64,000 bases of DNA from Ectopseudomonas composti (GCF_001567565.1 NZ_LSSW01000013.1:211801-275800), one strand, 5' to 3'; positions 18,721 through 27,031 are shown, counted from the stretch's first letter. Notes: a model not told the origin generated them from the letters alone. Made by a program: numbers and translations.

Positions 18721-19044
18721 ATGCCATCGCCGAAACGAAAATACTCAGGCATCGAGCGCGAGCTGATTCGCGCGCTGACCCAGGCCTGTGAAACGGCGAA
18801 AAGCGAAATTGTCGGCTTCCAGTGGCTGACCCATGAGGTGGACTACGAGCGTTTTCCGCAGAGCCTGCGCGTGATCTGGATGTTCGATAGCGAGGCGCAC
18901 AAGGCCGGTTCGGACAAGGCGAGAATGCTGGCGCTGACCCAGGCGGCCTTCGAGGAAGTGGGCATCAGCGTTACCAGCATCGCCGAACACGTCGCGTTCG
19001 CCGTCGAGCAACCGGCAAGGGGCAAACGTGGCCAAGGACATTGA
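18721..19044 (+). CDS. Conserved hypothetical protein upstream of DUF1289 gene
   Basis: A 107-residue protein beginning MPSPKRKYSGIERELIRALT. It contains FQWLTHEVDYERFPQSLRV, a stretch I associate with small Pseudomonas proteins often labelled Fis-like without evidence of DNA binding. AAAGGAG precedes the ATG. Its end overlaps the start of the DUF1289 gene by 17 bases, so the two are translationally coupled. The function is unknown. Confidence 0.75.
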   Translation: MPSPKRKYSGIERELIRALTQACETAKSEIVGFQWLTHEVDYERFPQSLRVIWMFDSEAHKAGSDKARMLALTQAAFEEVGISVTSIAEHVAFAVEQPARGKRGQGH

Positions 19045-19216
19045 AAACCCCTGCCTATCGCTGTGTCAGCTCAACAGCGAGTTGTGCGTCAGCTGTGGGC
19101 GCACGCGCGAGGAAATCCGCAAATGGCGGGGCATGAAACGGCCGGAAAAAATGGCGACCGTGCAGCGGGCGGCAGCGCGAATGAAAGCGATAGCCAAGAA
19201 GAAGAGCAAGGGCTAG
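19028..19216 (+). CDS. DUF1289 zinc-ribbon-like small protein
   Basis: A 62-residue protein starting with GTG at 19028 behind an AAGGGG. It shows the DUF1289 Cys pattern: NPCLSLCQLNSELCVSCGRT, then EEIRKWRGM. Four Cys residues suggest metal binding. The C-terminus is very basic (RMKAIAKKKSKG). The gene overlaps the preceding one and forms a two-gene unit. The function is unknown. Confidence 0.82.
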   Translation: MAKDIENPCLSLCQLNSELCVSCGRTREEIRKWRGMKRPEKMATVQRAAARMKAIAKKKSKG

Positions 19217-19265
19217 CGAGCGGTTGACCGTTCCCGCGCAGTGCGGAGGAACGATCACGCGTCGG

Positions 19266-20012
19266 TCAGTTGTTCAGGTAGCGGGCGGCCACCTGATCGA
19301 TGAAGCCTTCCTTGCGCATCTGATCCAGAGCGCTTTGCAGTTTCTGCACGACTTCATCCGGGGTTTCCTTGTTCATCGCCAGGTAGAGCTGCGTGCTGCT
19401 GATGGCAAAGGCCACTTCCAGCTTGCCGATACCGGCCTTGCCGGCCTCGTAGTTGCCTGCCGGGTTGGTGGTCGCCCACAGGTCAAATTCACCGGCTTGC
19501 AGCTTGGCTGGCGCGTTGCTCAAGACGTTCTTCACGGTAAAGTTTCGCTGGGTCAGATACTGGCTGACACTGGTGCCGGCGACCGAACCAACACGGTACG
19601 TGCGGGCGTCGTCGAGGCTGTTCAGCGTGATCGGGTTGCCGGGTATCTTCAGCAGCACCAGCTGGATTTCACTCAACGGCCCGACCCACTTGAAGCGCGA
19701 CTCGCGATCTGCCGAGCGGCTGAGCGAGTACACGGCAAAGTCGGGCTGCTTTTCGGCCATCTCCTGCAGGCGGCTCCAGGGGAACCGCAGCGTCATCTGG
19801 TACGGCACCTCGGCCCGCTTGAACATCTCGACCACCACCTCCTTGTCGATCCCTTCGATACCGTCCTCGCGTTCGAAGTTCTTGGCATTGGTCGACATGC
19901 TGAATGGCGGATAATTTTGCGTCAGGATCTGAACCACATTGGCCGCCTGGGCGGTGCCCGCGAACAGGGGCAGTAGTGCGATTGCTACGCGGCGGATCGT
20001 CTTGTTAAGCAT
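19266..20012 (-). CDS. Periplasmic solute-binding protein family 3
   Basis: 248 residues from the ATG at 20012, which gives a clean signal peptide (MLNKTIRRVAIALLPLFAGT, cleavage after AQA). The body is a type 3 periplasmic binding fold (SBP_bac_3): NYPPFSMSTNAKNFERED, GIEGIDKEVVVEMFKRAEVP, RVGSVAGTSVSQYL. No ABC permease or ATPase gene is nearby, so it may be an orphan of the type that feeds a distant transporter or a sensor. The ligand, possibly an amino acid, is unknown. Confidence 0.85.
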   Translation of the reverse strand: MLNKTIRRVAIALLPLFAGTAQAANVVQILTQNYPPFSMSTNAKNFEREDGIEGIDKEVVVEMFKRAEVPYQMTLRFPWSRLQEMAEKQPDFAVYSLSRSADRESRFKWVGPLSEIQLVLLKIPGNPITLNSLDDARTYRVGSVAGTSVSQYLTQRNFTVKNVLSNAPAKLQAGEFDLWATTNPAGNYEAGKAGIGKLEVAFAISSTQLYLAMNKETPDEVVQKLQSALDQMRKEGFIDQVAARYLNN

Positions 20013-20563
20013 GGGCAGTTCCTTGTGACCTTGGTTGTCGTGACGCGAACGTTCTGCGGTTCGCTGTCCAATTTGATGCGTGAGGTTGAAGTCGGCCGAA
20101 CGGATTGCGCGCCATGCCTTCTTCACGCGCAGTCGGGTTCGATGGGCGGCAGGCATGCAGCGGTCACGCAACAGAACTCATTAGCGCAACCTTCACTCGA
20201 CCGAGGCGGGCGCCGGCTGGGCGGGCATTGTTAGGTAAACGCGAGCGGGTAGCAGCTGTTGGATGAATGCCATGAGGTTTGCATCACACCTTCCAGCTCG
20301 GTAATCGTCAGTGGAGTGACTAATTGGTCATCGATGGCGGCCATGGGCGTGATTGGGAGCCAGAGTCTGAAGCGGTTGTCCGCGCTACTCGCCAGAATGG
20401 AACTGTTGCTACGTGACGGGGTTCACCTGCAAGTTCGGGTGCTGGAGTAGATTTGTGGGGGACTCCTCAGGGGCTGTCCCCGATTGCGCTACGATTGCGC
20501 TATCAAAAGGTGCCTAGCAACCCTGTTAGGCTTGGCGACCATTAAACGACAAGGGACTTGACG
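20013..20563. other. Non-coding stretch with one copy of a degenerate repeat
   Basis: No convincing gene is present between the binding-protein start and the lipoprotein start; short frames here lack homology and ribosome sites. Positions 20406-20470 form one copy of a degenerate repeat whose second copy is at 20998-21055. Just after it, GATTGCGCTA occurs twice in tandem (about 20481-20502). Confidence 0.5.
20406..20470 (+). repeat. Degenerate direct repeat, copy 1
   Basis: This copy starts TTGCTACGTGACG and shares about three quarters of its positions with 20998-21055, including GCTGG, GTA, TGTGGG and TCAG blocks in the same order. The two copies flank the small lipoprotein gene. Confidence 0.5.
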
Positions 20564-20917
20564 ATGAGTACATTGAAACTGGCTAGCGTATCGCTTCTCG
20601 CTGTGGCGAGCTTCGGCTGCGCCTCCACTGGCCAGCAGATCGATACCAGAGGGCTGACGCTGGTGGAGGAAAACCACGCCACGGTCGAGCATGGGGCTCA
20701 GCGATACATACTCGATAGTTTTATCGTGCCGTTTCAGCAGCCGTACTACATCCGCGTTCAGCGTGAGGCACCTGGCCCGCTATCAAGCGCGGAAGCAGTC
20801 AGCATAGCCAAGGCCTACATCGAACCAAGAGGCTGTACACAGCCACTGGTTCGCCGTCCGGACCTAGATCGCGTCAATGGTGATAAAACCCAGTGGCTGA
20901 TCGGTATCGAGTGCTAA
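20564..20917 (+). CDS. Small putative lipoprotein
   Basis: 117 residues from the ATG at 20564 (AAGGGA seven bases upstream). The N-terminus MSTLKLASVSLLAVASFGC is a type II signal peptide with Cys in the lipobox position (SFGC). The mature part has a conserved-looking QRYILDSFIVPFQQPYYIR and two further Cys residues (EPRGCTQPL, IGIEC) that could pair. I do not recognise a family. It is flanked by the two copies of the degenerate direct repeat. Confidence 0.65.
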   Translation: MSTLKLASVSLLAVASFGCASTGQQIDTRGLTLVEENHATVEHGAQRYILDSFIVPFQQPYYIRVQREAPGPLSSAEAVSIAKAYIEPRGCTQPLVRRPDLDRVNGDKTQWLIGIEC

Positions 20918-20997
20918 TCCTATATCCATATTTGGTTTCGTAGCTCGTAGGGGGGATGGCACTTTTTTCATCTCCCGTCAGCGGTTATCCGGGCTAC

Positions 20998-21055
20998 TTG
21001 CTACGTGACGAGTTTAACTGTCGGGCGCTGGGGTAAATGTGTGGGAGTTCTTCAG
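20998..21055 (+). repeat. Degenerate direct repeat, copy 2
   Basis: Second copy of the repeat at 20406-20470, again beginning TTGCTACGTGACG. It lies about 70 bases upstream of the RDD protein start. Confidence 0.5.
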
Positions 21056-21125
21056 AACCCTTATCACCAGTCGGATCGCGACAAAATACTGGGAAGTTTT
21101 AAACAAGGGAATTGGAGAAAGTTGA

Positions 21126-21605
21126 GTGGGAGCAAAAAAAGCCGCTGCAAAACCAACGATTTTGGCTAGCGTCAATCGCCGGTTGGCAGCACGCCTGATT
21201 GATTGCGCAATCGCTGTGCTGATCTTTTTGACCGTCAAATTCGGCGCCGGAGCATTGTCTGCCGTCGTGTCTGCAATCACCCCTAAAACGGTTCTTCTCT
21301 TGGCATGTTTTTCTGGCTTTACTTATTTCTTGCTGGCGGATGCGTTGCCCAACGGCCAAAGCCTGGGCAAGCGCCTGTTAAGCATCGCCACGGTCGACCA
21401 AAAGACGCTCAAGGGCTGCAGCGTTTCGCAGTCTTTTACCCGAAATTCAGGCGTACTGATGATTGTCGATTGGGTGTGGATTTTCATGGAGTCACGTACA
21501 CGTTTGGGCGACATGTTCGCCAAGACGATCGTGATCCAGACTGGAAATCTGACGAGCGTTCGCGGCATTACTGATATTTATAGCAATGGCAAATCCAGGG
21601 GCTGA
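21126..21605 (+). CDS. RDD family membrane protein
   Basis: 159 residues, GTG start at 21126 with GGAGAAA upstream. It has the RDD hallmark RRLAARLIDCAIAVLIF and the second conserved block DALPNGQSLGKRLLSI. Three hydrophobic segments are visible, at about residues 25-45, 58-75 and 110-120. RDD proteins are poorly characterised; some are linked to ion transport or osmotic stress. Codon use is less GC-rich than the chromosome around it. Confidence 0.8.
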   Translation: MGAKKAAAKPTILASVNRRLAARLIDCAIAVLIFLTVKFGAGALSAVVSAITPKTVLLLACFSGFTYFLLADALPNGQSLGKRLLSIATVDQKTLKGCSVSQSFTRNSGVLMIVDWVWIFMESRTRLGDMFAKTIVIQTGNLTSVRGITDIYSNGKSRG

Positions 21606-21680
21606 CACTGGCTAGACTCTGTAGGAGCCGTCGTCGAGCGAAGGCCAGGCAAGGCGAAATTGCTCGAAGAAGCGCAGTTT
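21606..21680. repeat. Truncated palindromic repeat fragment
   Basis: The stretch around 21621-21672 (GTAGGAGCCGTCGTCGAGCG onward, through GCTCGAAGAAGCGCAGTTTA) looks like the left half of a dispersed Pseudomonas inverted repeat, with the expected right half missing. It is directly joined to the aminotransferase relic. Confidence 0.4.
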
Positions 21681-21999
21681 AAGTGCTGCAAAATCGCGGG
21701 CACCTGAGTGAAGGCACCATATGGAACCTGGCTTTCTGGAATGGTGAGACGGTGATCTGGCCTGAGGCCGAGATGCTCAAAGGCACCAATCAATTTGCCC
21801 GCCTCGGCGCGCCGCAGCGTACTGAGCTGATCACGCTGGAGCGGGTGAAGGCGCTTTCCGGTGCCGCCGTGATGAATTCATGGACACCGGGGCGGGGATT
21901 CCGGTCACTGCCATTGCCGCTCATACGCTCGCTGAGGCAAGGCCGTTCATCGAGTTGCTGCACAAGGCCCATGAGGCTGAGCCGGCCGACGTGCCTTGA
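21680..21999 (+). pseudogene. Class IV aminotransferase-like remnant, truncated and frameshifted
   Basis: Only the C-terminal part of a class IV (branched-chain / aminodeoxychorismate lyase-like) aminotransferase is left. The first frame reads RGHLSEGTIWNLAFWNGETV, IWPEAEML and LARLGAPQRTELITLERVK. After about 21880 the similarity moves to another frame, GIPVTAIAAHTLAEARPFIE to HEAEPADVP and a stop at 21997-21999. No start codon or N-terminal half exists upstream; the fragment begins at the repeat. It is therefore a decayed gene. Confidence 0.7.
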
Positions 22000-22018
22000 G
22001 ATTGGCGCAAGGCGGGCA

Positions 22019-22046
22019 GGGTGGATGCTCCTGTGTCCATCCACCC
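22019..22046. terminator. Hairpin downstream of BRO-N gene
   Basis: A perfect 9-base stem (GGGTGGATG / CATCCACCC) with a 10-base loop sits 16 bases past the stop of the reverse-strand BRO-N gene and could terminate it. Confidence 0.45.
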
Positions 22047-22061
22047 TCTGAGTGGCCATTG

Positions 22062-22523
22062 TCAGGCAGGACGGTAAGGCATCCAGGTATCGCCTTGCCA
22101 ATGCAGAAGCGACAGCCCCTGACGGTTCTCGCGCCTCGGGCGTCGCTCGGTAGCCTGTTCGGCTTCGCGCAGCATCGGTACCACGTCGGCGGTGATCCAG
22201 CGGCGGATGCAGCGGTTCTCCGGGTGGTAGTAGTGGATCAGCGCGGCATAGACGCCGGATTCGCTGATCAGCCGTGTCGTCTCCGCTTGACCATGGGTGT
22301 TGAGCACCACGGCATCGATTAGCTGGTCGGCATCGAGTGTGCGTGTAGCGCGTTCGTCCAGATGCGGTTGGCCGATCAGCCGACCAAGATCCGTTGAGCA
22401 GAACCAGCATTGCTGTTCGATCAGCAGCGCGCGTAGTTGGCGGCGGTGGCGGGTGAAGGTCTGGGGGATCAGGATTTCGCCGGCAAGGGCGGGGATTTCT
22501 GGGGATGCGGATTGGGTAGGCAT
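22062..22523 (-). CDS. BRO-N domain protein (phage antirepressor-like)
   Basis: 153 residues. The start at 22523 has GAGG at good spacing; two earlier in-frame ATGs are less well placed. The protein is a single BRO-N domain: FTRHRRQLRALLIEQQCWFC, STDLGRLIGQPHLDERATR, RLISESGVYAALIHYYHPEN and RRWITADVVPMLRE. BRO-N domains occur in phage and viral antirepressors and bind DNA. No other phage genes are nearby, so it is probably a domesticated or stranded accessory gene. Confidence 0.8.
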   Translation of the reverse strand: MPTQSASPEIPALAGEILIPQTFTRHRRQLRALLIEQQCWFCSTDLGRLIGQPHLDERATRTLDADQLIDAVVLNTHGQAETTRLISESGVYAALIHYYHPENRCIRRWITADVVPMLREAEQATERRPRRENRQGLSLLHWQGDTWMPYRPA

Positions 22524-23431
22524 ATCCATTACCTCAATGGAATACACCGCTGCTTTCGGGAGCAGTATTGCCGCTGCGTGAAGCGTTTCTTAGGCGCTGT
22601 GGCCCAGATTAGTGATGTGGGCTTAGACGGTCAACGACGGTGGCTTTTGTAGGGAAGATGACGCTCTTTTCATCCTCCGTGGCGGTAGTTGTACATGTTG
22701 CTCGCTTGGATCGGAGTGAACCCGCCGCTGATGCGTTGATTTGAATACCGGTTCCGCCCTTACGGCGGGTCACTTCTGGCAAGCGCCCCAGAAGTAACCA
22801 AGAGGGCTTGCCCCTACCATCCGGCCCGACTTCGTCGGGTTCCCTCGCTCCATCGCTGTTCCAGGGGCCCGCCGCGAAGGGCCATCCCTGGCCCATCGCG
22901 GCTCTCGCGGCATCCATGCCGCTCAACCCCTTACACAACGATTCCACTCGGCCTCCTGACGGGGCGTTTGGCGTCGCCTGCGAGATTGATGTTCCAGCAC
23001 TAAACGAAGCAAGAGCATCGCGGCGTTAGCCGTGATGATCTTGCCTGCCTTTGCCTTTACTCCGCCGTCCACAAAACGTTCAAACGTCGCGATCCCCGAA
23101 TCCCGTCAGGAGGCCGAGTGGAGGTGCTGTGGAGAGGGGCGTTTGGCATGGATGCCAAACGAGGAACGATGGCCGGGGCCGCCTAGGTAGGGATGGCCCT
23201 CCGTGACGACCCTCGGAACAGCGCCGGAGCGAGGGGGGCGCGCAGCGAAACCCGGATGCCGGGCGCGCTTTCTCTTTGGTTACTTTCTGCGCGAGTGAAG
23301 AGAAACGAAGCGAAGCGGAGTAACAGCCGAAGGCTGGCCCTAAGGGCGAGCGAAGCGAGTCAAGTGACTCGCCGTAAGGGCGAAACCAGTAGAAGAGCGC
23401 GACGAAGAAAATAAATCTGTCCCTTTTTGGC
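22524..23431. repeat. Gene-free repeat region with nested inverted repeats
   Basis: About 900 bases without a supported gene. From about 22735 to 23400 the DNA resembles a long dispersed Pseudomonas repeat. The outer arms are near 22775-22805 and 23270-23290 (AGAAGTAACCAAGAGGG against a reversed near-copy around TTTGGTTACTTTCTG). A perfect inner pair of 21-base arms lies at 22943-22963 and 23102-23122, separated by 138 bases. Many short GAAGCGAGC-type runs lie near 23310-23400. Annotation pipelines often call false proteins in such DNA. Confidence 0.7.
23399..23421 (+). repeat. 23-base direct repeat, left copy
   Basis: Matches 24088-24110 at 22 of 23 positions; the core is AGAAAATAAATCTGTC. 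The two copies bracket the secreted-protein gene at 23432-23941, as if that gene had been inserted or duplicated as a unit. Confidence 0.6.
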
Positions 23432-23941
23432 TCAGCGCTGCGAAATTTCCAGTTCGTCATCCACTTTTTCAAGTCGTAGCGGCAAGGGTGGTTGAGTACT
23501 GAATTCCATGATTCTTTGAATTGATTCGTCCAATTCAGTGTTGGTCATTCCTTGCTCTTCAAGGTAGTAGCGATAACCTTCCAAGTCTTCTTTTTTTAAT
23601 GGGGCTGCAGCCAGGAGTTGAATGCTCTCTTCTTGCAGAAGTGCTTTAGCATCTATGGGGGCATGTCCTATGAAAGGGGTAAGCTGCAGAATCTCTTCTT
23701 TCGTAGGCCTGGTGGTGAACGTCTCTTTGAAGATGGCCGCGTGGTAAGCGTACCGGTTGAAGTCCAGCAGACGGAATACTCGATACTGATTATCTTCTTT
23801 CGTGAGGTAGTAAGCGCCCCATTGAATGTCAATGTCCATCGCTTTTCCTTCATCTTGTGCTGCAAGACAGTTCAGTGAGTAGAGCATGGCGCCTAGCAGG
23901 GCAAGTATTAGGCTTATTCTGTTCCGGATCTTAACGTGCAT
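23432..23941 (-). CDS. Secreted hypothetical protein bracketed by direct repeats
   Basis: 169 residues from the ATG at 23941, giving a signal peptide (ISLILALLGAMLYSLNCLAA). The mature part is acidic and helical with WGAYYLTKEDNQYRVFRLLD and RYAYHAAIFKETFTTRPTKEE. I recognise no family. It is clearly AT-richer than the chromosome average. It lies between two nearly identical 23-base direct repeats, which suggests a small mobile or passively transferred cassette. Confidence 0.6.
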   Translation of the reverse strand: MHVKIRNRISLILALLGAMLYSLNCLAAQDEGKAMDIDIQWGAYYLTKEDNQYRVFRLLDFNRYAYHAAIFKETFTTRPTKEEILQLTPFIGHAPIDAKALLQEESIQLLAAAPLKKEDLEGYRYYLEEQGMTNTELDESIQRIMEFSTQPPLPLRLEKVDDELEISQR

Positions 23942-24087
23942 GGCAGTCTCTTCCATGGTTGTTCATCTCGTTGCAATCATCGCTGTCATGCGATCTAAGA
24001 TTATTCGCTTAACCTGTAAGGTGTTGGTAAATCGTTGTCTGTCCCTGATTACCTAGCGATTACCTAGGGCGAAAATGCTAGGAGAGG

Positions 24088-24110
24088 GCGACGGAGAAAA
24101 TAAATCTGTC
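24088..24110 (+). repeat. 23-base direct repeat, right copy
   Basis: Right-hand partner of 23399-23421 (22 of 23 identical). A short tandem GATTACCTAG occurs just upstream of it, at about 24047-24067. Confidence 0.6.
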
Positions 24111-24137
24111 ACCTTTTCCCTATGCTTACGATTGTGT

Positions 24138-25280
24138 CTATTCCAAATTTTCAATGGCATTCGCTGTATTTAAAAAGTCATCAGAAAAATCATCAATAAT
24201 TAGTTCTAGGCAAGAGCCGGGTGTTATTTTTTCGAAGTCTTCTTCTTTTAGAGCTCTGCAGAATGAGATTTCTTCTTGGATTTGAAATGGAGAAATTCTG
24301 CCTATTTCTATTTTTGGATATGTACCGATTGGTTTTTTACTTCTTCCATCGTCAATGATGAATTGAGTCCTGCCTGAAAATTTCTTCGGATAAACAATGA
24401 ACCGGTCTTCTGGGCAAACGCCTGCGTTTTTGCCAGCATCTATTACGATTATTTTATATTCAGGGTCGGTTTCGAGTACTTTTCCAAGGTGTTTTCTGAT
24501 TTCGTTGAATTTTGTGCTTCTGTTCTTTCCCTCTCTCTTTGATTTATATAGTGCGGAATCCGCTTCTCTATATAGTTGGGAAATATCTGAGGCTGTCGCT
24601 GCCTCGCATATCGCTTTTGAAGTAAAGCCTAGACTCGATGTGAAGTTCGTTTTTTCTGTGGAACCACCAATGTTGGCTCGTATAAGTTCAGGGATGAAAT
24701 TTTCCTCTTCGTTAGAAAAAATAGCTATGACAAATTCTTCTCCACCTAGGCGAGCGTAAATGATCGGCTTTTCTGCTGTTTTATGTTTGTTGCATTCTTT
24801 TCTTAGGGACTTTGCTAGCTCCTTTAGTACTTTGTCGCCGTGGTCATGGGAGTGTGAGTCGTTAATTTGTTTGAAATTGTCTATGTCTGATATGCAGTAA
24901 GTTAGGTGTGTGAATCCGGTTATCTCTTTCATTTTTTTCTCTAAGCCATGTCTGTTAAATATCTCCGTTAATTTGTCATGACTTGCTTTGTATTCATTTA
25001 TGTGGTGTGCGACTATTCGGCTGGCAGTGTATTTCAGTTTTAGGAAGTTTGGCGAGTTTTTGTTTTGGCTTAAGTGGATTGCTGCGAATACATCTTCCTC
25101 TTCGATGAAGATGTATTTTGTTCTGAGTTTTCCTGTATTTCCTGATAGATAACTCTGCTGTTTTTCATATGCATCTTTTTCAGTGTCTAAAAGTTTTTTC
25201 TTGTTTTCAACTCTTGCGCTTAGAACACTTGGTAGTTGTTCTAGCTCTTGTTTTATTTTTCCTAGGACTGAAGTGTTCAT
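24138..25280 (-). CDS. Diguanylate cyclase-like GGDEF protein with novel C-terminal domain
   Basis: 380 residues with three parts. Residues 1-95 are helical and partly coiled (LDTEKDAYEKQQSYL) with no membrane segment. Residues 96-255 are a GGDEF domain: HDKLTEIFNRHGLEKK, the metal-binding SDIDNFKQIND (Asp132) and the active-site loop GGEEF at 179-183, which is a permitted active variant. Residues about 270-370 form a beta-rich tail (IIVIDAGKNAGVCPEDRFIV, then RTQFIIDDGRSKKPIGTYPK) that I cannot assign; its G-N-A-G-V-x-x-E-D-R-F pattern recalls small beta-barrel domains of secretion or flagellar proteins. It probably makes c-di-GMP. The gene is strikingly AT-rich and its codons differ sharply from neighbours, so it was probably transferred recently. 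Confidence 0.85.
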   Translation of the reverse strand: MNTSVLGKIKQELEQLPSVLSARVENKKKLLDTEKDAYEKQQSYLSGNTGKLRTKYIFIEEEDVFAAIHLSQNKNSPNFLKLKYTASRIVAHHINEYKASHDKLTEIFNRHGLEKKMKEITGFTHLTYCISDIDNFKQINDSHSHDHGDKVLKELAKSLRKECNKHKTAEKPIIYARLGGEEFVIAIFSNEEENFIPELIRANIGGSTEKTNFTSSLGFTSKAICEAATASDISQLYREADSALYKSKREGKNRSTKFNEIRKHLGKVLETDPEYKIIVIDAGKNAGVCPEDRFIVYPKKFSGRTQFIIDDGRSKKPIGTYPKIEIGRISPFQIQEEISFCRALKEEDFEKITPGSCLELIIDDFSDDFLNTANAIENLE

Positions 25281-25293
25281 TGTTTTTCCATGA

Positions 25294-25319
25294 AAAAGCC
25301 CCGCATCTGCGGGGCTTTT
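25294..25319. terminator. Intrinsic terminator downstream of nrdB
   Basis: A perfect 11-base stem (AAAAGCCCCGC / GCGGGGCTTTT) with loop ATCT sits 64 bases past the nrdB stop on the reverse strand. It has runs of T on both strands, so it can work in either direction. The GGDEF gene starts only 14 bases beyond it, so that gene needs a promoter overlapping this structure. Confidence 0.85.
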
Positions 25320-25382
25320 ATTTTTCTTAAGCTACCCCAACATCCTGTAAGGCACAGCTTTATTTAATGCTTTGGTCGGATA

Positions 25383-26633
25383 TCAATCCCAGCTCAACGC
25401 CCCACCAGTCTGATACTCGATCACTCGGGTCTCGAAGAAGTTCTTCTCCTTCTTCAGGTCCATGATCTCGCTCATCCACGGGAAGGGGTTGGTGGTACCT
25501 GGGTACTCTTCCTTCAGGCCGATCTGGGTCAGGCGGCGGTTGGCGATGAACTTGAGGTAGTCCTCCATCATCGCGGCGTTCATGCCCAGTACGCCGCGCG
25601 GCATGGTGTCACGCGCGTATTCGATCTCCAGCTGGGTGCCCTGCAGGATCATCTGGGTCGCTTCGTCCTTCATCTGGGCATCCCACAGGTGCGGGTTCTC
25701 GATCTTGATCTGGTTGATCACGTCGATGCCGAAGTTCAGGTGCATGGACTCGTCACGCAGGATGTACTGGAACTGCTCGGCGGTGCCGGTCATCTTGTTG
25801 CGGCGGCCCATGGAGAGGATCTGGGTGAAGCCGCAGTAGAAGAAGATGCCTTCCAGTACGCAGTAGTAGGCGATCAGGTTGCGCAGGAACTGGCGGTCGG
25901 TTTCCGGGGTGCCGGTTTCGAACTTGGGATCGGAGATCGAGCGGGTGTACTTCAGGCCCCAGGAGGCCTTCTTCGCGACGCTCGGGATCTCGTGGTACAT
26001 GTTGAAGATCTCGCCTTCATCCATGCCCAGCGACTCGATGCAGTATTGGTAGGCGTGGGTGTGGATCGCTTCCTCGAAGGCCTGGCGCAGGATGTACTGG
26101 CGGCACTCGGGGTTGGTGATCAGACGGTACACGGCCAGTACCAGGTTGTTGGCAACCAGGCTGTCGGCAGTGGAGAAGAAGCCGAGGTTGCGCATGACGA
26201 TGCGGCGCTCGTCTTCGGAGAGACCGTCGGTGCTCTTCCACAGCGCGATGTCGGCGTTCATGTTCACTTCCTGCGGCATCCAGTGGTTGGCGCAACCATC
26301 CAGATACTTCTGCCAGGCCCAGTCGTACTTGAAGGGTACGAGCTGGTTGAGGTCGGCGCGGGCGTTGATCATCTGCTTGTCGCCAACCTGTACGCGCGCG
26401 GAGGCGCCTTCGAGGTCGTCCAGGCCTTCCTGGATGTCGAGGTCGTTCAGGGCTTTCTTGGCGCGGGCCACGGCGTCGGAGTCGTTGGCGTCGACAGCGC
26501 GGGCCTGCTCGACCGAGCCGGCAGCTTCGCTGTCGAGCTTGTCGAAGTTGGTGCCGGCGCTCTGTGCGTTGGCATTGCTTGCGGCGGCTGCTTCTGCGCC
26601 GTCTTCCTTGTCGAATTCATCCCAGCTCAGCAT
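25383..26633 (-). CDS. nrdB: Class Ia ribonucleotide reductase beta subunit
   Basis: 416 residues from the ATG at 26633 (AGGAG eight bases upstream); the longer frame is unsupported. NrdB holds the di-iron tyrosyl-radical cofactor that NrdA needs to reduce ribonucleotides. Visible ligands are [12 protein letters not shown] (Glu, His and the radical Tyr in the spacing E-x2-H-x3-Y) and [12 protein letters not shown] (Glu and His). The C-terminal tail TGGALSWD resembles the peptide that docks into NrdA. The N-terminus has an acidic low-complexity stretch of about 60 residues. It follows nrdA on the same strand after a 435-base spacer containing repeats. Confidence 0.97.
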   Translation of the reverse strand: MLSWDEFDKEDGAEAAAASNANAQSAGTNFDKLDSEAAGSVEQARAVDANDSDAVARAKKALNDLDIQEGLDDLEGASARVQVGDKQMINARADLNQLVPFKYDWAWQKYLDGCANHWMPQEVNMNADIALWKSTDGLSEDERRIVMRNLGFFSTADSLVANNLVLAVYRLITNPECRQYILRQAFEEAIHTHAYQYCIESLGMDEGEIFNMYHEIPSVAKKASWGLKYTRSISDPKFETGTPETDRQFLRNLIAYYCVLEGIFFYCGFTQILSMGRRNKMTGTAEQFQYILRDESMHLNFGIDVINQIKIENPHLWDAQMKDEATQMILQGTQLEIEYARDTMPRGVLGMNAAMMEDYLKFIANRRLTQIGLKEEYPGTTNPFPWMSEIMDLKKEKNFFETRVIEYQTGGALSWD

Positions 26634-26820
26634 GGCTTGGCTCCTGCGTGAGGGCCGGCGGAGAATGCCGGCCTGTATGGATATACAGATAATTTGAATT
26701 ATGTTCCGTTGCGTGATGCGCGCAAGGGTAAACGGGTACCACTGGTCAGCAGGCGGTGGATTGCTGGCTGACTCTTTGCCGCTCGACCCGGAGGAGGAGG
26801 GGCGGGAATTGGTGGGCAGT

Positions 26821-26891
26821 GGCAAGGCTCGGTAGGAGCGGATTTGTCCGCGAGCTTCGCGGCTGAAGCCGCTCCTACGAAAAGCCTTGCC
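26821..26891. repeat. REP-like palindrome
   Basis: Imperfect long palindrome with GTAGGAGCGG and CCGCTCCTAC arms, a widespread type of extragenic repeat in Pseudomonas, and additional flanking complementary bases. Confidence 0.65.
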
Positions 26892-26972
26892 CTCTCCCTA
26901 GTTTGATCAGTGTGTTGCTCTAGCTTTTCATCCAACCTTCGAGCGTGTAGCTGAGCGAGTGAGCGCTAGGCG

Positions 26973-27031
26973 CCTGGTAGGTCGGAGCCCCTGAGCGTAC
27001 TTCAGTACGTGATGGGGGCCGGCCTACCAGG
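26973..27031. terminator. Long hairpin just downstream of nrdA
   Basis: A nested stem-loop ends 38 bases past the nrdA stop (reverse strand): CCTGGTAGG / CCTACCAGG outside and CGTAC / GTACG around TTCA inside. No T-run follows, so it may be a processing or attenuation structure rather than a full terminator. Confidence 0.45.

Noticed and set aside
20172..20245. Possible integron attC site ending GTTAGGT
   Set aside because: The matching left core site and the paired inner arms of an attC fold are not visible, and no cassette array or integrase is present.
20259..20450. A 63-codon frame upstream of the lipoprotein gene
   Set aside because: No ribosome site, no homology, and it overlaps the degenerate direct repeat.
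22808..23029. Short protein frames within the repeat region
   Set aside because: They fall inside a dispersed non-coding repeat that is often mis-annotated as small proteins.
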